From the NCBI RefSeq assembly GCF_016745255.1, contig NZ_JADOEQ010000010.1, positions 1 through 64,000 of the forward strand: 64,000 bases of DNA, in the 5' to 3' direction. Source of the stretch: Enterococcus sp. BWR-S5 (lineage in GTDB: Bacteria; Bacillota; Bacilli; Lactobacillales; Enterococcaceae). The notes under the pieces were generated by a model. The model saw only the letters and a program-made list of their open reading frames with translations, searched no databases and had not been told where the DNA came from. The translations under genes and the position numbers were made by a program. This document shows positions 25,356 to 36,159 of the stretch, one piece after another; within the stretch, counting starts at the first letter, position 1, and each line of letters begins with the position of its first letter.

Positions 25356-27200
25356 ATGAGTAAGAAATATGAGAAATTGGCTCATGATATTATCGAGAAG
25401 TTAGGTGGAAAAGAAAATATTACGGATGGTTACCATTGCCAGACTCGATTGCGTTTTAAAGTTTCTGATGAAACAAAAATTGATATAGCGGGCTTGGAAT
25501 CCTTAGAGGGAGTGGCAAAATACATTTCTAATGCAGGCGTCCATCAAGTCGTGATTGGCACACATGTAAAAGACGTATTTGAAGAGGTGGAGAAAGGGCT
25601 TGAGCTTGATCCGTCAAAAGAGCCTTCAGGAGAGAAAAAGGGGATTTTTACGTCAATTATTGAGTTTGTAGCAGGCACCTTCCAGCCAGTAATTCCAGCT
25701 TTGTCAGGTGCTGGGATGGTAAAGGCTGTTTTAGCTTTGCTGGTTGTTTTTCAAGTGATTTCAACTGATTCACAAACCTATTATTTATTGAATATGTTTG
25801 CGGATGGCGTATTCTATTTCCTACCAATGATTTTGGCTTTTACAGAAGCACAGAAGCTGCGTTGTAATCCAATTCTGGCTGCCTCTGTTGCCGCTATCAT
25901 GATGCATCCCAACTGGGGCGCACTAGTAACAGCTGGTGATCCGGTTCAATTTTTTGATATTATTCCGTTTACTTTAGCAACTTATACTGGATCAGTTATT
26001 CCAATTTTATTGGTTATCTTTGTCCAATCATACGTTGAAAAATTCTTAAATCGAATCATTCCAAAATCAGTGGAGCTAGTATTTGTTCCTATGCTGACCT
26101 TCCTTGTCATGGGGACATTGGCCTTCTCCGTATTGGGTCCTTTTGGCAGTATTATCGGCGGTTATCTTGCAAGTTTCTTTACGTTCCTCAGCGTTCATGC
26201 CAGCTGGGTACCTGCAGTTCTTATCGGTGGTTTCCTACCGATTATGGTGATGTTTGGTCTTCATAATGGGGTTGCACCTCTTGGCGTAATGCAAATGGCA
26301 GAGCTTGGCTATGATAGTATTTTTGGTCCCGGTTGTGTGTGCTCAAATATCGCACAGGCGACAGCTTCAGCGGTAGTAGCCTTTAGAACAAAGGATAAGA
26401 AGCTGCGGCAGTTGGCTACCTCCGGTTCAATTACTGCGTATATGGGTATTACTGAACCAACCTTATATGGAGTCAATTTACCAAAGAAATATCCTTTGGT
26501 AGCAGCTATGATTGGAGGCGGCTTTGGTGGACTATATGCCGGATTAACGAACACGCATCGCTTTGCGACAGGCTCGTCCGGACTCCCTGCAATTTTGCTT
26601 TATATCGGTGACGACACGATGAGATTCTTTTGGAATATTGTCATTGCGTTGTTAATCTCTGCCGGAGTAACAGCAGTCTTAACCTATATTCTCAGCTTCA
26701 AATTTGAAACAGACGAGTTGCCTGAGGTAAAAGAAATTGTTTTAGAGGATACATTAATCATCAGTCCCATTAAAGGTGAGATTGTTCCTTTAAGTGAGGT
26801 ACACGATGAAGCCTTTGCTTCTGAAGCATTAGGGAAAGGCTTTGCCATCGAACCGAGTGAAGGAAAAGTGGTTGCGCCATTCAATGGTCGAATAGTAGCT
26901 GTTTTCCCAACCAAGCATGCGATTGGGCTAGTATCAGATACAGGTGTTGAGCTCTTGATTCATATTGGGTTAAATACTGTTGAGCTTAATGGACAATATT
27001 TTGAAGCATTAGTAGAAACAGACCAACAAGTGACAAAAGGACAGCCAATCTTGACTTTCGATTTAGAGAAAATTCAAGCGGCAGGCTATGATACACAGGT
27101 ACCAGTTGTTGTGACGAATACACCACAGTATGCTTCGATTGAAACAATTACGGTTGGCGCTCCAGAATGGAATCAGGACATTTTGGCAGTGAAGGTTTAG
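25356..27200 (+). CDS. Beta-glucoside PTS transporter, IIBCA fused
   Basis: A 614-residue membrane permease of the glucose/beta-glucoside PTS class with domains in order IIB-IIC-IIA. IIB (1-85) has DGYHCQTRLRFKV with the phosphorylated Cys. IIC (about 100-460) has ten or so membrane segments and the conserved GFLPIMVMFGLHNGVAP and GITEPTLYGVNLP. IIA (about 480-614) has GKVVAPFNGRIV and VELLIHIGLNTVEL with the phosphorylated His. It imports and phosphorylates beta-glucosides such as cellobiose, arbutin or salicin. ATG 25356 follows AAAGGGG. The GH1 gene 80 bp downstream should split the imported phosphosugar. Confidence 0.93.
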   Translation: MSKKYEKLAHDIIEKLGGKENITDGYHCQTRLRFKVSDETKIDIAGLESLEGVAKYISNAGVHQVVIGTHVKDVFEEVEKGLELDPSKEPSGEKKGIFTSIIEFVAGTFQPVIPALSGAGMVKAVLALLVVFQVISTDSQTYYLLNMFADGVFYFLPMILAFTEAQKLRCNPILAASVAAIMMHPNWGALVTAGDPVQFFDIIPFTLATYTGSVIPILLVIFVQSYVEKFLNRIIPKSVELVFVPMLTFLVMGTLAFSVLGPFGSIIGGYLASFFTFLSVHASWVPAVLIGGFLPIMVMFGLHNGVAPLGVMQMAELGYDSIFGPGCVCSNIAQATASAVVAFRTKDKKLRQLATSGSITAYMGITEPTLYGVNLPKKYPLVAAMIGGGFGGLYAGLTNTHRFATGSSGLPAILLYIGDDTMRFFWNIVIALLISAGVTAVLTYILSFKFETDELPEVKEIVLEDTLIISPIKGEIVPLSEVHDEAFASEALGKGFAIEPSEGKVVAPFNGRIVAVFPTKHAIGLVSDTGVELLIHIGLNTVELNGQYFEALVETDQQVTKGQPILTFDLEKIQAAGYDTQVPVVVTNTPQYASIETITVGAPEWNQDILAVKV

Positions 27201-27262
27201 CTGGTTATTTCAAAAAATGGGGATGTCGTTGTTGCTTTATTTTAAACGAAATGACAGATTGA

Positions 27263-28708
<1,446 letters not shown>

Positions 28709-28788
28709 GTCTTGACCTAAAGCTGACTTCAATTTGTAAGCTTAAAACAGGTCACTTCGATAAAAAAATGGCTCGGCTAAGAACATTC

Positions 28789-28818
28789 AACCTCCATGAG
28801 AAATCATGGAGGTTTTTT
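28789..28818 (+). terminator. Rho-independent terminator of the beta-glucoside operon
   Basis: AACCTCCATGA and TCATGGAGGTT form an 11-bp perfect stem with a 4-base loop and T6. Confidence 0.9.
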
Positions 28819-29000
28819 CTATCTACCTGCTTTCTTACCTCAATAAAACCGTTGATGAAGTAACTGGCATCGATTTTTAAGAATCCAATAAATAAATAAT
28901 AATTTTCATGCGTTGAGCTATTTTTGTACAGCCCATCATTGTAAAATAGAATGAGAAAGTATTGAGTTGATCTTATTAAATTAGGAAAAGGAGTGTTGGT

Positions 29001-31034
29001 ATGGGGAAACAAAGAAATAAAAAGATACTTGTTGGAGCCGTTGTTATTGTTGGTGTGGCTGTCTGTTCAGTCGCAGGCTATTTTTTCGTATCAAGTCAAA
29101 ATGAGAAAAAGAAGGTTGAAAGTATCGTAGATGCCTATACGAAAGCTCTAACAAAGCAAGAGTTCGCGAAATACAACGAGCTATTTTCTGAAAAATCATT
29201 TACTAACTATGAAACAACAAAAGAAGAAACGACGCAAAGATATGAAATCATTTTTAGTGGGATTGGTGTAAGAGAGATAAAAGTGAAGGATATCTCCAAA
29301 ACTAAAACCGAAAAAGGTGATTATAAGGTTACTTACTACTTAGACTTGGTTACTGAATTTGGCGATATTGTCACGGATAAATATACTGTTGATTTGAAAA
29401 AGCAGGATGAAGATTACTCATTTGTATGGACTCCGGCATTGATTTTTCCAGATATGAGTGAAGAGGATACAATCAAGGTCGCAGCAGATGAAGTTGCTCG
29501 TGGAGAAATACTGGATAGAAATGGCGTGAAGCTTGCTGAAAATTATGATTATCAGCAAGCCGGAATAATTCCGGGCCAGCTTGGAGAAGGAGCCGAAAAA
29601 GAACAGAACATACAAGCAATTAGTGAGGAATTTGGTCTCTCTGTTGAAACAATAAATGACAAATTAAACCAAGCTTGGGTAAAGGATGATTTATTTGTCC
29701 CAATCAAGACACTGGAGAATGCAATGAGCACATTGGAGATTGCCGGATTACCGCAAGGGGTGACGATTGGCAGTACCAATCAACGGCATTATCCTTTTGG
29801 AGAAGCAACTGCTCACTTACTTGGCTATGTTGGCAAGGTCAGTGCGGAAGATATTGAAAAAAATCCTGAGCTGTCTGAAAATGATGCTATCGGAAAATCA
29901 GGCTTGGAAGCAGCCCTAGATGAAAAGCTAAGAGGGAAAACAGGTGTAACAATTGATATTGTTGATAAAGATGGACAAGTAAAAAAATCACTTTTGAAGC
30001 TAGAAAAAGTCGATTCGGTTGATATTACCTTGACAATAGATAGTGAGGCACAAAGAATTGCCTATGATTCATTGGCAGGCAAGCCCTCAACCGCAGTTAT
30101 CTCCGAACCAAAAACAGGAGAGCTGCTGGTTGCGACAGGTGCCCCATCTTATAACCCCGATAAAATGGTATTAGGTATTTCGGAAGAAGAGTATAAAACA
30201 TATGCAGATGACACAAATTTACCGTTTATGGCACGCTTTTCTAATCGCTATGCACCAGGATCGACGTTTAAGACAATAACAGCAGCTATTGGTTTAGATT
30301 CAGGTCATATCACAACTACGGAGGAACGAAGTATTGACGGTCTAAAATGGCAAAAGGATGCCAGCTGGGGCGGTTTTTGGACAACAAGGGTCAAGGAGAC
30401 ACCTGTCGTTGATTTGAAAAAGGCGCTCGTTTATTCTGATAATATTTTCTTTGCACAGAAAAGCCTGGAAATGGGCGAAGATGTTTTCCGAAGCGGATTG
30501 AACAAGTTTATTTTTGGGGAAGAATTGGATTTGCCAATTTATATTGAGCCGGCGAGTATCTCAAATGAAGATACCTTTAACTCGGAAATTCTTTTAGCAG
30601 ATACAGCTTATGGACAAGGAGAGCTGATGATTTCTCCAATTACTCAGCTAGCAATGTATAGTGTTTTTATGAACGATGGAGCAATTGTCTATCCTCAGAT
30701 AATTAAAGGTCAAGAAGTAAAAACGAAGCAAAGCGTTATCGGTTCAGAATCAGCGAATACGGTACTGAACGATTTGATAGATAGTGTGGCATCACCGGAA
30801 GGGTATGTTTACAGCTTGAATAACCCTGACTTTACTCTCGCAGCAAAAACAGGAACGGCTGAAATAAAGGAAAAGCAAGATACTCTGGGAACTGAAAATA
30901 GTTTTTTGTTGTTTTTCGATGTCAACAATCGTAATTTTATGGGATTAATTATGTCGGAAAACTCAAGAGAAAATGGAACTGCTACAGAAAAAGCAGCGGC
31001 GGTTGTTCAATATTTAGAAGCAAATTATAAATAG
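29001..31034 (+). CDS. pbp5: Low-affinity class B penicillin-binding protein (PBP5 type)
   Basis: A 677-residue membrane-anchored transpeptidase. A short cytosolic end and one membrane span (KKILVGAVVIVGVAVCSVAG) lead to a MecA-type N-terminal domain (about 35-150, KVESIVDAYTKALTKQEF), a dimerisation domain with ARGEILDRNG and the transpeptidase domain. Active-site motifs: STFK (421-424), SDN (479-481) and KTGT (616-619). This layout is that of enterococcal PBP5, which cross-links peptidoglycan and gives intrinsic low susceptibility to beta-lactams. AGGAG precedes ATG 29001. In E. faecium the gene follows psr and ftsW; here it stands alone after the beta-glucoside operon. Resistance level cannot be read without knowing the position-by-position differences around the active site. 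Confidence 0.92.
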   Translation: MGKQRNKKILVGAVVIVGVAVCSVAGYFFVSSQNEKKKVESIVDAYTKALTKQEFAKYNELFSEKSFTNYETTKEETTQRYEIIFSGIGVREIKVKDISKTKTEKGDYKVTYYLDLVTEFGDIVTDKYTVDLKKQDEDYSFVWTPALIFPDMSEEDTIKVAADEVARGEILDRNGVKLAENYDYQQAGIIPGQLGEGAEKEQNIQAISEEFGLSVETINDKLNQAWVKDDLFVPIKTLENAMSTLEIAGLPQGVTIGSTNQRHYPFGEATAHLLGYVGKVSAEDIEKNPELSENDAIGKSGLEAALDEKLRGKTGVTIDIVDKDGQVKKSLLKLEKVDSVDITLTIDSEAQRIAYDSLAGKPSTAVISEPKTGELLVATGAPSYNPDKMVLGISEEEYKTYADDTNLPFMARFSNRYAPGSTFKTITAAIGLDSGHITTTEERSIDGLKWQKDASWGGFWTTRVKETPVVDLKKALVYSDNIFFAQKSLEMGEDVFRSGLNKFIFGEELDLPIYIEPASISNEDTFNSEILLADTAYGQGELMISPITQLAMYSVFMNDGAIVYPQIIKGQEVKTKQSVIGSESANTVLNDLIDSVASPEGYVYSLNNPDFTLAAKTGTAEIKEKQDTLGTENSFLLFFDVNNRNFMGLIMSENSRENGTATEKAAAVVQYLEANYK

Positions 31035-31065
31035 TAAGCAACTATTTTATTCATTTGCACCAAGT

Positions 31066-31103
31066 AAAAAGGCTGGGCGTATCAATCACGCACCGGTCTT
31101 TTT
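31066..31103 (+). terminator. Rho-independent terminator after pbp5
   Basis: AAAAAGGCTGGGCGT and ACGCACCGGTCTTTTT pair around a 7-base loop with T5. Confidence 0.8.
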
Positions 31104-31247
31104 ATTGTTAAGTCTTTTGTCGAGCTGTGATGATAACGCGTATCTATTCTCAAAAAAAGGAAATGCGGATTCGTTAATATGCAGATGGTGCTGGATGTTA
31201 ACAGATATGAAAGGGAGATAAATCCCTATATAATACTATTTTTCCAT

Positions 31248-31302
31248 TTGACTTATCTATCTGTACTGGTACAATGTATCTTATATAATAATTGTTATAT
31301 AA
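31248..31302 (+). promoter_or_regulatory. Strong promoter with palindrome at the start site
   Basis: TTGACT (31248-31253) and TACAAT (31270-31275) are 16 bases apart. TTATATAA-TAATTG-TTATATAA (31281-31302) is a perfect 8-bp inverted repeat just after the expected start of transcription, fitting an operator. Confidence 0.6.
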
Positions 31303-31314
31303 AAGGGGGCTTCT

Positions 31315-31395
31315 ATGGTCGATATCAGGGAATGGGGATTACTGCTGTTTGTAAGAACAACTAGCAGTAAAAAACTATTGAGGGGGTATTGTTAG
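31315..31395 (+). CDS. Possible 26-residue peptide gene
   Basis: A short frame beginning MVDIREWGLLLFVR and ending KKLLRGYC follows GGGGG by a few bases. It has a hydrophobic centre and basic C-terminal half, which would suit a membrane-active or signalling peptide, but I know no homologue. Support comes from its place in a compact transcript with a strong promoter and palindrome before it and a terminator right after it. The transcript may instead be a small RNA. Confidence 0.35.
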   Translation: MVDIREWGLLLFVRTTSSKKLLRGYC

Positions 31396-31418
31396 TAGAA
31401 AATAAGTAAGCAATAAAA

Positions 31419-31450
31419 AGTTGCCAATACTCATTGGGCAACTGTTTTTT
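31419..31450 (+). terminator. Terminator of the small transcript
   Basis: AGTTGCCAAT and ATTGGGCAACT form a 10-bp stem with one bulge and T7. Confidence 0.8.
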
Positions 31451-31455
31451 TATAG

Positions 31456-31742
31456 GATAAACCAATTATGTATAGAGATAGAAATCGGATGTAAGAAGTA
31501 ATAAGCCACTTTATGAAGGTGGTGTTAGGATTTCTTACTGAGTCTGAATATGCGAATAAACTCATCTACAAGGAGCGTTGAGTATTGGCACGGTAGATGT
31601 TAGATAATAGTAGAATAGAAAATATTGGATAACCATTAGCAGACATACAAGAACGTGTCATTTATCATGTTTGTTTCATGTAATTACAGATTGTAAAATT
31701 TGTTGTTTGTGTGCTGCTACGAAGAGAAGGAGAGATTTTTAA
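31456..31742 (+). other. Intergenic region before the OFA transporter
   Basis: I see no gene or repeat. It should contain the promoter of the transporter gene. Confidence 0.4.
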
Positions 31743-32969
31743 GTGAGTAAAGTGAAAAATCGGTGGCTGATTGCGTTGGCAGGCGTATCTGTGCACTTGT
31801 CAATTGGTTCAGCGTATGCTTGGAGCATTTATACTAAGCCGATTAATGAGCTGACCGGCTGGTCGCCGACCTCTATTTCATTTGCTTTCAGTATAGCCAT
31901 TTTTTGTTTGGGTATATCTGCTGCATTTATGGGGAAATTTGTTGAACACTATGGGCCAAAAACGACTGGAACAGTTGCGTCCATTTTCTTTGGGGCAGGC
32001 ATCGCATTGACTGGTGTAGCTATTCAAGTTCAATCATTGCCGCTGTTGTACGTCACATATGGTTTAATTGGTGGAATTGGGTTGGGGTCAGGTTATGTGA
32101 CACCTGTTTCAACCATGATTCGCTGGTTTCCGGATAGAAGAGGTCTTGCGACAGGAATGGCGATTATGGGCTTTGGATTTGCTTCATTGATTACTAGTCC
32201 AATTGCACAATTTTTAATGGGAAAAGTAGGAATATCTAATACGTTTTATATATTAGGCGCTATGTATTTCTGCGTCATGTTTCTTGCCTCACGCTACCTT
32301 GAAAAACCGCCCAAGGATTGGAAGCCTGAGGGAATGGTGGAGGAAGAGAAGCCATTTGATGGAAAGAAAATCGATGTCTCAGATGGTCTTACTGCAAATG
32401 AAGCCATTCGAACACAAAAATTCTGGATGCTTTGGCTGATGCTTTTCCTAAATATTACATGCGGGATTGGTATCGTGTCAGCTGCTTCACCAATGGCACA
32501 GGAAATGACCGGTATGTCGGATCAAATGGCGGCAGCTATGGTTGGGATTATGGGGATTTTCAATGGCCTAGGTCGTTTGTTCTGGGCAACAATCTCGGAT
32601 AAATTTGGTCGTCCCAAGGTATACTCGACAATTTTCGTGGTAAATGCCATCGCGTTGACTGCGCTGTATTTCTCAAGCTCAGCTATCTTTTTTGCGGCAT
32701 TGGTATGTATTATCATGACCTGCTACGGTGCTGGATTTTCAATTATACCAGCCTATATCGGCGATGTATTCGGCATGAAAGAGGTCGGTGCAATCCATGG
32801 CTATATTTTAACGGCTTGGGCTGCAGCAGGTATTGTCGGTCCGGTTCTACTGTCTACTGTGAAGCAATTGACAGACGGATATACAACAACACTATTCATT
32901 TTTATCATCTTATCAGCCATCGCTTTCACAGTATCATTAATTATGCGTAGAAAGCTGGCTCAGGAATAG
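31743..32969 (+). CDS. OFA-family major facilitator transporter
   Basis: A 408-residue membrane protein with twelve predicted spans in two halves joined by a charged loop at about 195-220 (KPPKDWKPEGMVEEEKPF). The first span SIGSAYAWSIYTKPI, the motif GKFVEHYGPKTTG after span 2, and the loop SDKFGRPKVY after span 8 fit the oxalate/formate antiporter family. Members exchange small carboxylates; lactate, formate and oxalate are all possible. Start GTG 31743 follows AAGGAGA. It is a single gene ending in a bidirectional terminator. No oxalate decarboxylation genes are nearby, so oxalate is not supported. Confidence 0.85.
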   Translation: MSKVKNRWLIALAGVSVHLSIGSAYAWSIYTKPINELTGWSPTSISFAFSIAIFCLGISAAFMGKFVEHYGPKTTGTVASIFFGAGIALTGVAIQVQSLPLLYVTYGLIGGIGLGSGYVTPVSTMIRWFPDRRGLATGMAIMGFGFASLITSPIAQFLMGKVGISNTFYILGAMYFCVMFLASRYLEKPPKDWKPEGMVEEEKPFDGKKIDVSDGLTANEAIRTQKFWMLWLMLFLNITCGIGIVSAASPMAQEMTGMSDQMAAAMVGIMGIFNGLGRLFWATISDKFGRPKVYSTIFVVNAIALTALYFSSSAIFFAALVCIIMTCYGAGFSIIPAYIGDVFGMKEVGAIHGYILTAWAAAGIVGPVLLSTVKQLTDGYTTTLFIFIILSAIAFTVSLIMRRKLAQE

Positions 32970-32971
32970 AG

Positions 32972-33013
32972 AAAAAACGAGAACTATCTATTGGGATAGT
33001 TCTCGTTTTTTCT
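32972..33013. terminator. Bidirectional terminator
   Basis: AAAAAACGAGAACTATC and GATAGTTCTCGTTTTTT form a perfect 17-bp stem between converging genes. Confidence 0.92.
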
Positions 33014-33076
33014 GTTAATAGCAGCAATCACTAGTTAATTGTCTATTTTCACCAATTTTTTTATGAAAGAAGTTGG

Positions 33077-33943
33077 TTATTTCCCCTGCAGCAGCTGTAA
33101 AAAGGCTTTGGAGGCATTAGAAAAAATCTGATTTTTCTTCCAGATAATATTGATTGTCGCGCTAAGGGGCGGGGAAAAAGGAATGAAGGTTAAATTGGTA
33201 TTTTCAGTAGGAATAATTCCATCGATACACAGTGCGCTTGCAACGTTTTGTTTTACTAAGAGCGACGCGTTATAAAGCAGATTGTAGGTACCCACAATCA
33301 TTAAATGATCGAGATTTTCACCAAACCATTCGGCGAGTTGGTTATCTACCAAGCTCTGATTGGAAATCAATAAGGGGGTATCGGTGATATCTTCAGGAGC
33401 GATTGTTTTCTTTGAAGCAAGTGGATGTTCAACATTCATTAACACGCCCCAATAGTCTGCCAGGGGCAGGCGAAGATGCTCATATTTCTGTTTTTCTACT
33501 GGATCAATAACCAGCCCGAAATCCAGTAGTCCATGATCAATTTTCTCCATGACGTCATCAGCATTCCCACTATAAAGCTTTAGCTTGATATCTGGATGCT
33601 TTTCTCTCAGCTCACGTAAAAGGATTGCAACAAACTCAAAGGCCTGTGTCTCTCCTCCGCCTAGTGAAACCTCACCACTGATGAGATCATCTGATACTAG
33701 ATTTGTTGTCGTTGCTTCGACAAGAGCTAGAATCTCTTTCCCTTTATTAGCGAGATAAATCCCTTCCTCTGTTAATGTAATGGTTCGATTGCCCCTTGTG
33801 AATAGAGTGACACCCAGCTCGTCTTCTAACTCCTTCAGCTGCTTGGAAAGTGTTGGTTGTGAAAGATGCAGCGCTTCAGCGGCTTTGCTGATAGTCTTCT
33901 CTCTGGCAACAGTCAAGAAATAATTTAAAACTCGTAATTCCAA
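33077..33943 (-). CDS. LysR-family transcriptional regulator
   Basis: A 288-residue regulator. The winged helix occupies residues 1-60 (REKTISKAAEALHLSQPTLS, KQLKELEDELGVTLFTRG), followed by the linker helix and a substrate-binding-like effector domain (GEVSLGGGETQAFEFVAILL to the end). The start is TTG 33943 after AGGAGGAGG. It is divergent from the acetyltransferase gene at 34056, with 112 bp between, and so probably controls the acetyltransferase, the cyclophilin-like lipoprotein and the dehydrogenase that follow. The inducer is unknown. Confidence 0.9.
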   Translation of the reverse strand: MELRVLNYFLTVAREKTISKAAEALHLSQPTLSKQLKELEDELGVTLFTRGNRTITLTEEGIYLANKGKEILALVEATTTNLVSDDLISGEVSLGGGETQAFEFVAILLRELREKHPDIKLKLYSGNADDVMEKIDHGLLDFGLVIDPVEKQKYEHLRLPLADYWGVLMNVEHPLASKKTIAPEDITDTPLLISNQSLVDNQLAEWFGENLDHLMIVGTYNLLYNASLLVKQNVASALCIDGIIPTENTNLTFIPFSPPLSATINIIWKKNQIFSNASKAFLQLLQGK

Positions 33944-34055
33944 TGTAAACCTCCTCCTATAGCTAAAAGTTATGATTAGTCATTCGATATAAGTATTAGT
34001 TAAGTATAGCAAAGTTAGATACAATAGGGATAGTAGAAAGTGAGGGGGAACAAGA

Positions 34056-34619
34056 ATGACTGATTTTGATTTACAGAAAAGGCTGTTGAATCATGATATC
34101 TTACCTGATTCAGCTTTAAGCAAAGAGCTCCATTTAGTGAAGCAGAATAATGAACGACTACTGATGGAGCTGAATACCCAGTATCGCACAAATGAAGAGA
34201 TGCTAAGCTATCTTGAAAAAATCACCGGAAAAGTAATTGACTCGTCAACCACTATATCACAGCCATTTTACAGCGATTTTGGTCGGCATATCACCTTAGG
34301 CAAGAATATTTTTATTAATAAAAATGTGACATTTGTTGATTTAGGCGGTATCACAGTGGAAGACCATGTGTTGATTGGTCCGAGTGCTCGATTCATTACA
34401 GTCAATCATTTAGTCGAACCTAAACAGAGACGCGGTTTAAGAGTAGCACCAATTGTCCTTAAGAAAAATTCGTGGATTGGTGCAAATGCAACGATTTTAT
34501 CAGGAGTCACGATTGGAGAAAATGCGATTGTTGCAGCAGATTCTACAGTGACAAGGGATGTACCGGCAAATGTAATTGTGGCGGGCAGTCCGGCAAAGGA
34601 AATTCGTAAGGTTGAGTAG
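34056..34619 (+). CDS. Sugar O-acetyltransferase, left-handed beta-helix type
   Basis: A 187-residue acetyltransferase of the maltose/galactoside (LacA/NodL) class. The N-terminal helical cap is followed by hexapeptide repeats (ITLGKNIFINKNVTFVDLGG, ITVEDHVLIGPSARFI, SWIGANATILSGVTIGENAI, VIVAGSPAKEIRKVE). The catalytic His is in TVNHLVEP. Such enzymes transfer acetyl from acetyl-CoA to sugars. Start ATG 34056 follows GAGGGGG. It is the first of three genes read away from the LysR gene. Confidence 0.9.
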   Translation: MTDFDLQKRLLNHDILPDSALSKELHLVKQNNERLLMELNTQYRTNEEMLSYLEKITGKVIDSSTTISQPFYSDFGRHITLGKNIFINKNVTFVDLGGITVEDHVLIGPSARFITVNHLVEPKQRRGLRVAPIVLKKNSWIGANATILSGVTIGENAIVAADSTVTRDVPANVIVAGSPAKEIRKVE

Positions 34620-34667
34620 GGAGGACAAGAGTAGCATCTATACTCGCGTTTCAAGAGGTGACAACGA

Positions 34668-35189
34668 ATGAGCGGAAAGAAGATAAGACACTATCTGTCG
34701 ATAGCCATTGTTTGTGGATTTTTTGTTCTTTCAGCATGCTCATCTCAGTCTCCAAATAGTCCCCGCACATCTGGTTCTCAGGAGGGATTAGAGACACAAA
34801 CCACTGTACTGGAAGAGGCGCAATTAGAAGATGAGGAGTCGGAAGTGATTATTAAACAGATAACAATTGAGAATCAGACGTTTCACCTAGAATTGGATGC
34901 TAACGAAACTGCTGAAGCCTTTGTACAGCTATTGCCGATTACTGCTGTGATGGAGGATTTACATCAAAATGAAAAATATCTTTACTTATCTGAAGAGTTA
35001 CCAACAAATCCCAAACTAGTGGAGAATATTGAGAAAGGAGATGTCATGCTATTCGACTCTGACTGTCTGGTGATTTTCTATAAGAGCTTTAGTACGTCCT
35101 ATTCTTATACACGAATTGGAAAAATTAGAGAAGCAGATGCGTTGGATTTTTTAGCAGATAGGAATACGATACAAATAGAATTGAACTAA
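34668..35189 (+). CDS. Lipoprotein with cyclophilin-like domain
   Basis: A 173-residue exported lipoprotein. The signal ends in the lipobox LSAC (Cys 24), then a Ser/Thr/Glu-rich linker of about 40 residues and a compact beta domain: FHLELDANETAEAFVQLLPI, MEDLHQNEKYLYL, GDVMLFDSDCLVIFYKSF, TSYSYTRIGKI. This is the bacterial cyclophilin-like fold (pfam Cyclophil_like2), usually found free in the cytosol near dehydrogenases. No peptidyl-prolyl isomerase activity is shown for it. It is tethered to the outer face of the membrane here. It stands 48 bp after the acetyltransferase and 26 bp before the dehydrogenase. Confidence 0.82.
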   Translation: MSGKKIRHYLSIAIVCGFFVLSACSSQSPNSPRTSGSQEGLETQTTVLEEAQLEDEESEVIIKQITIENQTFHLELDANETAEAFVQLLPITAVMEDLHQNEKYLYLSEELPTNPKLVENIEKGDVMLFDSDCLVIFYKSFSTSYSYTRIGKIREADALDFLADRNTIQIELN

Positions 35190-35215
35190 CCTATTCAAAT
35201 TAAGGAGAGAGAACA

Positions 35216-35962
35216 ATGACAATTAAAGATAAAGTCGTTATTATTACAGGTGCTTCTTCGGGAATTGGTGAAGCAACAGCTAAGCTATTGGCTGAAAAAG
35301 GAGCAAAGCTAGTGTTGGCAGCTCGTCGAGCAGAGAAGCTGAAAAAAATTGTTGAAGAAATTACTGAAAATTCAGGAAAGGCTGTTTATCAGGTTACTGA
35401 TGTGACCAAGCGGGAAGACAACCAAAAATTGATTGATTTTGCCAAAGCTACGTATGGTCGAGTGAATGTCATTTTTCTAAATGCCGGAATCATGCCGAAC
35501 TCACCACTTTCTGCTCTGAAGGTAGATGAGTGGGATCAGATGATTGACATCAATATTAAAGGGGTTCTCAACGGTATAGCAGCAGTGCTGCCATCCTTTA
35601 TCGAACAGAAATCAGGCCATGTAATCGCAACTTCATCGGTTGCCGGTCTGAAGGCTTATCCGGGAGGTGCTGTATATGGTGCAACAAAATGGGCAGTTCG
35701 TGATTTGATGGAGGTTCTGCGTATGGAGTCAGCGCAGGAAGGGACCAATATTCGTACAGCGACCATTTATCCGGCAGCAATCAATACTGAGCTGTTAGAT
35801 ACAATTACCGATGATCAGACAGCGAAAGGAATGACCGGTCTATATGAACAGTATGGCATTACACCAGATCGAATCGCCAGTATCGTTGCTTACGCTATCG
35901 ATCAACCGGAAGATGTGAATGTGAATGAATTTACGGTAGGGCCAACTACTCAGCCGTGGTAA
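35216..35962 (+). CDS. Short-chain dehydrogenase/reductase
   Basis: A 248-residue classical SDR. The dinucleotide loop is TGASSGIGEATAKLL (residues 11-25), the ARRAEKL start of strand 2 favours NADP, NAGIMP follows, and the catalytic set is SSV (Ser), YGATK (Tyr and Lys). Substrate is unknown; close relatives are annotated as broad oxidoreductases. AGGAGAG precedes ATG 35216. It ends the LysR-linked run and is followed by a bidirectional terminator. Confidence 0.92.
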   Translation: MTIKDKVVIITGASSGIGEATAKLLAEKGAKLVLAARRAEKLKKIVEEITENSGKAVYQVTDVTKREDNQKLIDFAKATYGRVNVIFLNAGIMPNSPLSALKVDEWDQMIDINIKGVLNGIAAVLPSFIEQKSGHVIATSSVAGLKAYPGGAVYGATKWAVRDLMEVLRMESAQEGTNIRTATIYPAAINTELLDTITDDQTAKGMTGLYEQYGITPDRIASIVAYAIDQPEDVNVNEFTVGPTTQPW

Positions 35963-36014
35963 TCAGCAACTGCAATGACTGTAAAGACTGACACACTGGA
36001 TGATTTCCTATAGA

Positions 36015-36066
36015 AGAGATGGTAAGCAAGAGGTTTTTTAACGGTCTTGCTTACCATCTTTGTTTG
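36015..36066. terminator. Bidirectional terminator
   Basis: AGATGGTAAGCAAG and CTTGCTTACCATCT form a 14-bp perfect stem with flanking A and T bases, between converging genes. Confidence 0.88.
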
Positions 36067-36159
36067 TTCAAGCAGATTTTAGAGATGTTGAGTTGCATTC
36101 CTTCTTTTGAATATAATTATTAGCAAAAGGCTTTTGTTGCAATAATTTTTAGACTTTCT

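Noticed and set aside
31179-31364. 61-codon frame starting at ATG 31179
   Set aside because: It has no ribosome binding site, spans a strong promoter and palindrome, and looks non-protein-like.
31743-32969. Oxalate metabolism locus
   Set aside because: The transporter belongs to the OFA family, but no oxalyl-CoA decarboxylase or formyl-CoA transferase gene is nearby.
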